Shown here: positions 60,161-64,000 of the stretch, in pieces
Numbering within the stretch: position 1 is the first letter of the stretch
Layout of the letters: the number at the start of each line of letters is the position of its first letter
NCBI RefSeq assembly: GCF_002498315.1
Contig: NZ_DAGX01000002.1
Span: forward strand, 2,808 to 66,807
Reading direction: 5' to 3'
From: Methanofollis sp. UBA420
Lineage (GTDB): Archaea > Halobacteriota > Methanomicrobia > Methanomicrobiales > Methanofollaceae
Length of the DNA stretch: 64,000 nt
Notes under the pieces: model-generated
What the model was told of the DNA's origin: nothing
What the model saw: only the letters and a program-made list of their open reading frames with translations
Database searches by the model: none
Program-made: the position numbers and the translations under genes

Positions 60161-61762
60161 ATGTTCGAGTCGCTCAAGGACAGGATTCAGGAAGTGAACG
60201 GGGGCGAGATCCCCTTTTCCGAGTCTGTCGAGTCGATACAACAGAAGTTCGCCGAGATCTCCGAGAACAAGATGATGGAAGGGGACCTCGTCTTCATGAC
60301 CACCTATATGGCCTCGGCGATGACGGCCAATGTCTCCCGGCCGGAACTCTTTGAGTATACGGCGAAGAGGTACGAGTACATCTCGACAAAATATGTCCAG
60401 CGGGTGGTCTTTTTCGTAAACAGCTGGCATTACAGTTACTCGGAAGGCCTGAGGATAATTGCCGAACGGGTCAGCAACAACATGCTCAGGAGCATGTTCA
60501 ACAGGTACGCCAACGCCATCGAGTCGGGCGTGCCTGACGGCGAGTTCCTGGACATGGAACTGAACACGGCGAGGAGCGTCTACCGGAACACCTTCGAGCA
60601 GGGTTTCGAGATGCTGAAGAAGTGGGGCGACGCGTATATCGCCCTCCTCTTCTCCTCGATGCTTGTGGCGATCATCATCATGATCTCGGTGGCGATCTAC
60701 GCGCCAAGCGGCATTGACTCGGCCCTCAACACCTCCTATGCCCTGGTGCTCCTCACCTCCGGGTTCGGCGTCGCCCTGATGTACAAGGCTGTGCCTGTCG
60801 ACGAGAAGACGCTCGACCGGTCGATGAACCGCTGGTGCTCGAAGGAGCAGGCGATGATCGACACGCTGCAAAAGCCGCTCCTTATCATTATGGCAGTAAG
60901 CGTGCTCGTCCTCGTCCTTGCCGGTGTGCAGGCCGGACTGATTTTCCTTCTTGTCGGTGTCATCCTCGCACCCCTCGGGATCATCGGCTACATCGACAAC
61001 CACAATGTCATCCTGCGGGACGAGGACTTTCCTGCCTTTATCAGGGGCATCGGATCGATCATGGAGGGCAAGGGGACGACGGTCGTCGAGGCGATCCGCG
61101 AGATCGACAGGAAGTCCCTTGTCAATCTGGAACCTCTCATCAACTCGGTCTACACGAAGTTGAACCTCGGTCTCGACGAGGCTGTCACCTGGGAGAAGTT
61201 CATCGGTGAGTGCGGCACAAACCTCATCGCGAAGTACATGAACATCTACCGTGACTCGGTGGCCATGGGCGGCGCACCCGGTGTCGTCGGCAAGATCGTC
61301 GGATCGTCGATGCTCTCCCAGGTGCTGCTGCGCAGGAAGCGCGACATGGTGGCGACCGGTTTTATCGTCCTCCTGGTGCCGATGCATATGGCCATGGTTG
61401 CGATCTTCCTCGCCCTCTACGAGATCCTTGAGACGATGTCGGAGGCGATCGCCAGTGTCATGGAGAGTCTCGGGGACAGTGGTGCGGCCCTCAGTTCTCC
61501 CGACTCGGTTGCAGGGTCGATGACGGGGTCCCTGAACCTCTTCATCAACTTCCCTGCCGACAAGATGGTGCCCTATGTGACGACCATCCTCCTATTGATC
61601 ACTCTCTCGAATATCCTGGCCGGCAAGATCGTGGTGGGCGGCGACCGGTATATGTACTACTTCCTCTCTGCCCTTCTCTTCACCCTGACAGGAATTCTGT
61701 TCCTTGTTGTGCCGCCGATGATCAGATTGTTCTTCCAGATCCCTACCTTCGGAACGGTGTGA
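60161..61762 (+). CDS. arlJ: ArlJ archaellum platform membrane protein
   Basis: 533 residues with about nine membrane helices and two T2SSF-type cytoplasmic regions, NGGEIPFSESVESIQQKFAEIS early and FPAFIRGIGSIMEGKGTTVVEAIREIDRKSL in the centre. It forms the membrane core of the motor together with ArlI. It overlaps the next gene region by one codon (GTGA). Confidence 0.93.
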   Translation: MFESLKDRIQEVNGGEIPFSESVESIQQKFAEISENKMMEGDLVFMTTYMASAMTANVSRPELFEYTAKRYEYISTKYVQRVVFFVNSWHYSYSEGLRIIAERVSNNMLRSMFNRYANAIESGVPDGEFLDMELNTARSVYRNTFEQGFEMLKKWGDAYIALLFSSMLVAIIIMISVAIYAPSGIDSALNTSYALVLLTSGFGVALMYKAVPVDEKTLDRSMNRWCSKEQAMIDTLQKPLLIIMAVSVLVLVLAGVQAGLIFLLVGVILAPLGIIGYIDNHNVILRDEDFPAFIRGIGSIMEGKGTTVVEAIREIDRKSLVNLEPLINSVYTKLNLGLDEAVTWEKFIGECGTNLIAKYMNIYRDSVAMGGAPGVVGKIVGSSMLSQVLLRRKRDMVATGFIVLLVPMHMAMVAIFLALYEILETMSEAIASVMESLGDSGAALSSPDSVAGSMTGSLNLFINFPADKMVPYVTTILLLITLSNILAGKIVVGGDRYMYYFLSALLFTLTGILFLVVPPMIRLFFQIPTFGTV

Positions 61763-61764
61763 AA

Positions 61765-62910
61765 ATGAAGACCTTAAAATTTCCCGAGATAAACCCGAAG
61801 ATCAGGCGTTTCCTGATCTTTTCCGCGACTGTGGGCGCCGGTTCGGTCCTCATCCTCTACGACCCCCCGATCGAACTGCTGATCGGGGCAACGGTCGCTG
61901 TAGGGTGCCTGATGCTCCTCCTCCTTGGCGCCGTCCACCTCTCCGACCTCCGCCCGGCCATGATCCGGGAGAATGTCCGGGCCTGGAGAGAAAAAAGGAA
62001 AGAGGTGGCCGAGGTTCAGGCCCCGCCCGTGCAAAAAAAAGAGTCGTCAGGCAGGATCGGTGCGGTCCTTGTTTCCCTGCCGGCTGCTGTCCATGACGGC
62101 ATCGGTCGGCTGAAGGCCACCCTGCTCCACAGGGATAAGACGTTTCAGGAGATCGACGAGAAGCTTGACTCCACGGTGAAAGGGCAGGACGCGGTTCCTG
62201 ATCCGGCCGGAGCCCTGCCCGTCGCACCGATCGCCGGGGCAGGGGTTGCCTCCTCGCCGGTCGCCGGCGGCGCCGCCGCACCCGCGGACCCCCTCCTCGA
62301 CGTCAGCATGGAGGATCTTGAGAGTCTCAACCTCGACGATCCGGAGAATGGATCGGGTGTCTCTCCGTCACTGGATATCTCCCTTGACAGTGACCTCCCC
62401 ATGGCTCCGACAGACGATGCGATTGTTTCCGGGATCCTTGAGGCGAATTCGGCTGAGCTGGAAGAATTTTCAGACCTCGGCGACATCGACGAACTTGACA
62501 GCGAACTTGCAGGGCTCGACGAGATCAGCCTCGACGAACTGGACCTTCCTGACGAGGCAGACCTTGTGGCAGAGGTGGACGGTCTCTCTCCCGAACCTGC
62601 GGCAGACGCGCTTGCGGCGGCGATCGCACCGGCCGCGCCCCCCCAGCCCCCGGCGCCTCCCGAACAGGTCGTCGAAGAAGAGCCGGAAGAAGAGAACATG
62701 CTGGCATTTGCCATGGGGGGAGGAGATTCCGACGCGCTCATGGACCTCCTCAAGACCGATTCCAAGAAGCAGAGGAAGGAGGACTATAACAGCCTGCTGC
62801 GTGACATGAAAGATGTGAAGGTCTCTGCCGACGACCTTGTTACCGGACTCCAGGATACCCTGGATATTTTGAAAAATCCAAAGAAAAAGAAGGTGAAGCA
62901 TAATGACTGA
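61765..62910 (+). CDS. Acidic two-helix membrane protein between ArlJ and CheF, unknown
   Basis: About 381 residues. Two close N-terminal helices (about 14-55) form a hairpin, then a basic stretch (AWREKRKEVAEVQ), an Ala/Pro/Gly-rich linker and a long acidic region of DLDDPEN, DLGDIDELDSELAGLDEISLDELDLP type (about 185-285), a proline-rich EEPEEENM stretch and a C-terminal basic helix tail NPKKKKVKHND. No domain was recognised. ATG 61765 or GTG 61759 is the start; the gene overlaps cheF by 8 nt. It is encoded within the motility operon and is predicted to be a cytosol-facing membrane protein, so it could be a motor or chemotaxis accessory. Confidence 0.68.
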   Translation: MKTLKFPEINPKIRRFLIFSATVGAGSVLILYDPPIELLIGATVAVGCLMLLLLGAVHLSDLRPAMIRENVRAWREKRKEVAEVQAPPVQKKESSGRIGAVLVSLPAAVHDGIGRLKATLLHRDKTFQEIDEKLDSTVKGQDAVPDPAGALPVAPIAGAGVASSPVAGGAAAPADPLLDVSMEDLESLNLDDPENGSGVSPSLDISLDSDLPMAPTDDAIVSGILEANSAELEEFSDLGDIDELDSELAGLDEISLDELDLPDEADLVAEVDGLSPEPAADALAAAIAPAAPPQPPAPPEQVVEEEPEEENMLAFAMGGGDSDALMDLLKTDSKKQRKEDYNSLLRDMKDVKVSADDLVTGLQDTLDILKNPKKKKVKHND

Positions 62911-63700
62911 CGTTCCTGTTAAAATCGAGATTGATGGTAAATGGGCGGGTGCAAAGCTGACTCTCGGGCCTGACGAGATCCAGGTCGCCGGGCCGAAATC
63001 TTTTGCTATTTCCAACAAGTCGATCTTTGACCTTGACGCGAAGGGCAGTGTCCTCAGCATCACCACAAAAGGGCAGGAAAACCAGCCGGTAAAGATCGCG
63101 TCCGTCGAAAAAGTGTTGAATGTCCTGAAAAGACATATCCTTGCGACATGTAATGCCTACCGCCTTGCTGCCTATTTCATGTCCCCGGCTGTCAGGGGCG
63201 GGGTGTTTGTCAAGGATGCACGCTGGGAAAAAGGCGGTATTGATGTATTGAAGTCGGGCATCTGGTTTTTTTCGAATACAGAGCAGATATGCGTCCCTCT
63301 TGCCGACGTTGCATCCATCGAACTGACCAAGCGCGAGGTGCAGGGGAAGGACACAGATGTCGTGAAGATCGATCATATCGAGGGGACCGAGGTGGTCACC
63401 AGTTTTGTCCTCTGCCCGCTCACCACCCTGCAGATCCTCTATAATTTCCTGAAGGACGCCACAAAGAGCATGGATATGGAGGGGGACCTGGACCCGAAGT
63501 CCGCGCAGGTCGCTATGCTCGTCTATAGCGGGATGGATACGGCGTCGATTGAGAATATGCTCGGTGTATCACTGAAAGAAATCGACCAGATCTATGATGC
63601 CCTGATCCGTCTCGGCCTTGCAGAGGTTGTGATGGTCAGGAGAGAGGTTAAACTTACCACAAAAGGTGTCAGGTACATCACAGACGCCACAAAAGTTTAA
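62903..63700 (+). CDS. cheF: CheF archaeal taxis adaptor
   Basis: 265 residues, DUF439. The protein links phosphorylated CheY to the archaellum motor protein ArlC/D/E. The domain shows VPVKIEIDGKWAGAKLTLGPDEIQV, SNKSIFDLDAKGSVLSI, and a C-terminal HTH-like part AQVAMLVYSGMDTASIENMLGVSLKEIDQIYDALIRLGLAEVV. It sits between the archaellum operon and cheY, exactly where expected. Confidence 0.92.
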   Translation: MTDVPVKIEIDGKWAGAKLTLGPDEIQVAGPKSFAISNKSIFDLDAKGSVLSITTKGQENQPVKIASVEKVLNVLKRHILATCNAYRLAAYFMSPAVRGGVFVKDARWEKGGIDVLKSGIWFFSNTEQICVPLADVASIELTKREVQGKDTDVVKIDHIEGTEVVTSFVLCPLTTLQILYNFLKDATKSMDMEGDLDPKSAQVAMLVYSGMDTASIENMLGVSLKEIDQIYDALIRLGLAEVVMVRREVKLTTKGVRYITDATKV

Positions 63701-63730
63701 ATAATTAATTATTATACCCTTTTCTAAAAA

Positions 63731-63748
63731 CGAAAGTTTTATATTTTT
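63731..63748 (+). promoter_or_regulatory. BRE/TATA promoter of cheY
   Basis: CGAAA (63731-63735) followed by TTTTATATTTTT (63737-63748), about 30 bp before the start codon, suggests a leaderless or short-leader transcript. The 76-bp gap after cheF is AT-rich and carries a T-run. Confidence 0.6.
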
Positions 63749-63776
63749 GATACCCCAAATACAATCTGAGAAGACC

Positions 63777-64000
63777 ATGGGAAGAATCCTTATCGTCGAT
63801 GACACGCTCTTCATGCGAACTCTCCTGAAGAATATCCTCTTCTCCGGAGGGCACACCATTGTTGGCGAAGCAGAAAACGGTGAAGAAGCCATTGCCAGAT
63901 ATCAGGAACTGAAGCCTGATCTCGTTACGATGGACGTGGTCATGCCGAAGATGAACGGCATCGACGCGTTGAAGAACATCCGCGCGGCCGATCCGAATGC
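63777..64000 (+). CDS. cheY: CheY response regulator (truncated by the window end)
   Basis: Only the first 74 codons are in the window: MGRILIVDDTLFMRTLLKNIL, then LVTMDVVMPKMNGIDALKNIR. The acidic pair DD near the start and the phospho-acceptor Asp in TMDVVMP are intact. It is a single receiver protein and its phosphorylated form should bind CheF. The remaining che genes likely follow beyond the edge. Confidence 0.92.
   Translation, partial: MGRILIVDDTLFMRTLLKNILFSGGHTIVGEAENGEEAIARYQELKPDLVTMDVVMPKMNGIDALKNIRAADPN

Noticed and set aside
59021..61387. 788-codon open frame opposite arlI and arlJ
   Set aside because: Antisense shadow of two genes with full motifs; high GC suppresses stops.

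Overview
The window looks like a chromosomal segment of a GC-rich methanogenic archaeon of the order Methanomicrobiales, with a Methanofollis/Methanoculleus-like character. The reasons are an archaellum operon (two archaellins, ArlC/D/E, G, F, H, I, J) followed by the archaea-specific taxis adaptor CheF and CheY, archaeal type IV pilins, archaeosortase-type C-terminal sorting tails, a DUF2115 protein, HypD, TATA/BRE promoters and tRNA genes without encoded CCA. The genus is inferred from overall character, not from a search.

Layout. 1-611: trailing end of a type I-C-like CRISPR array (cas genes lie outside the window). 909-7075: proline dehydrogenase and P5C dehydrogenase converge on a glutamate dehydrogenase/CutA/SRAP/radical SAM/cupredoxin operon, so proline to glutamate to 2-oxoglutarate is encoded within about 5 kb. 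7.1-13.3 kb: YigZ-like and DUF2115 proteins, a 5'-nucleotidase lipid-anchored or membrane-anchored at its N-terminus, a USP-USP-GNAT fusion, a cluster of palindromic intergenic repeats, and a BaiN-type flavoprotein. 13.5-17 kb: an ABC importer for an iron or corrinoid chelate whose binding protein carries an EF-hand/dockerin-like loop. 17-20.5 kb: MFS exporter, HTH-PAS regulator, lipoprotein.

20.6-34.8 kb is the most unusual region. An eight-gene leftward operon (large DUF3821-like surface protein, transglutaminase-like protein that lost its catalytic Cys, secretion ATPase, TadC/PilC-type membrane protein, four pilin-like proteins) faces a rightward operon of six more pilins. Ten pilin-like subunits share one ATPase/platform pair. 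A pilin remnant, a PMT/ArnT-like membrane glycosyltransferase and a four-META-domain lipoprotein follow.

38.8-43 kb: Feo ferrous iron operon with a double-frameshifted feoA copy, an intact feoA, a FeoB split into separate GTPase and permease proteins, a DtxR-type regulator and a ZIP transporter. 43.4-53.1 kb: zinc-ribbon protein, cardiolipin synthase, PHP phosphoesterase, a CadA-like P1B ATPase with its CadC-like ArsR repressor, tRNA-Arg(CCG), HypD, an MscS channel gene broken by a 7-bp tandem duplication, a radical SAM/wHTH protein and a TIM-barrel isomerase. 53.2 kb to the end: tRNA-Thr(GGT), then the archaellum operon with an undescribed acidic membrane protein between ArlJ and CheF, and cheY cut by the window edge.

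Three independent surface or motility systems (archaellum, multi-pilin T4P, sorting-tail proteins) and three metal systems (Feo, ZIP/DtxR, Cad) dominate the segment. All calls are from reading the sequence; no database search was run.
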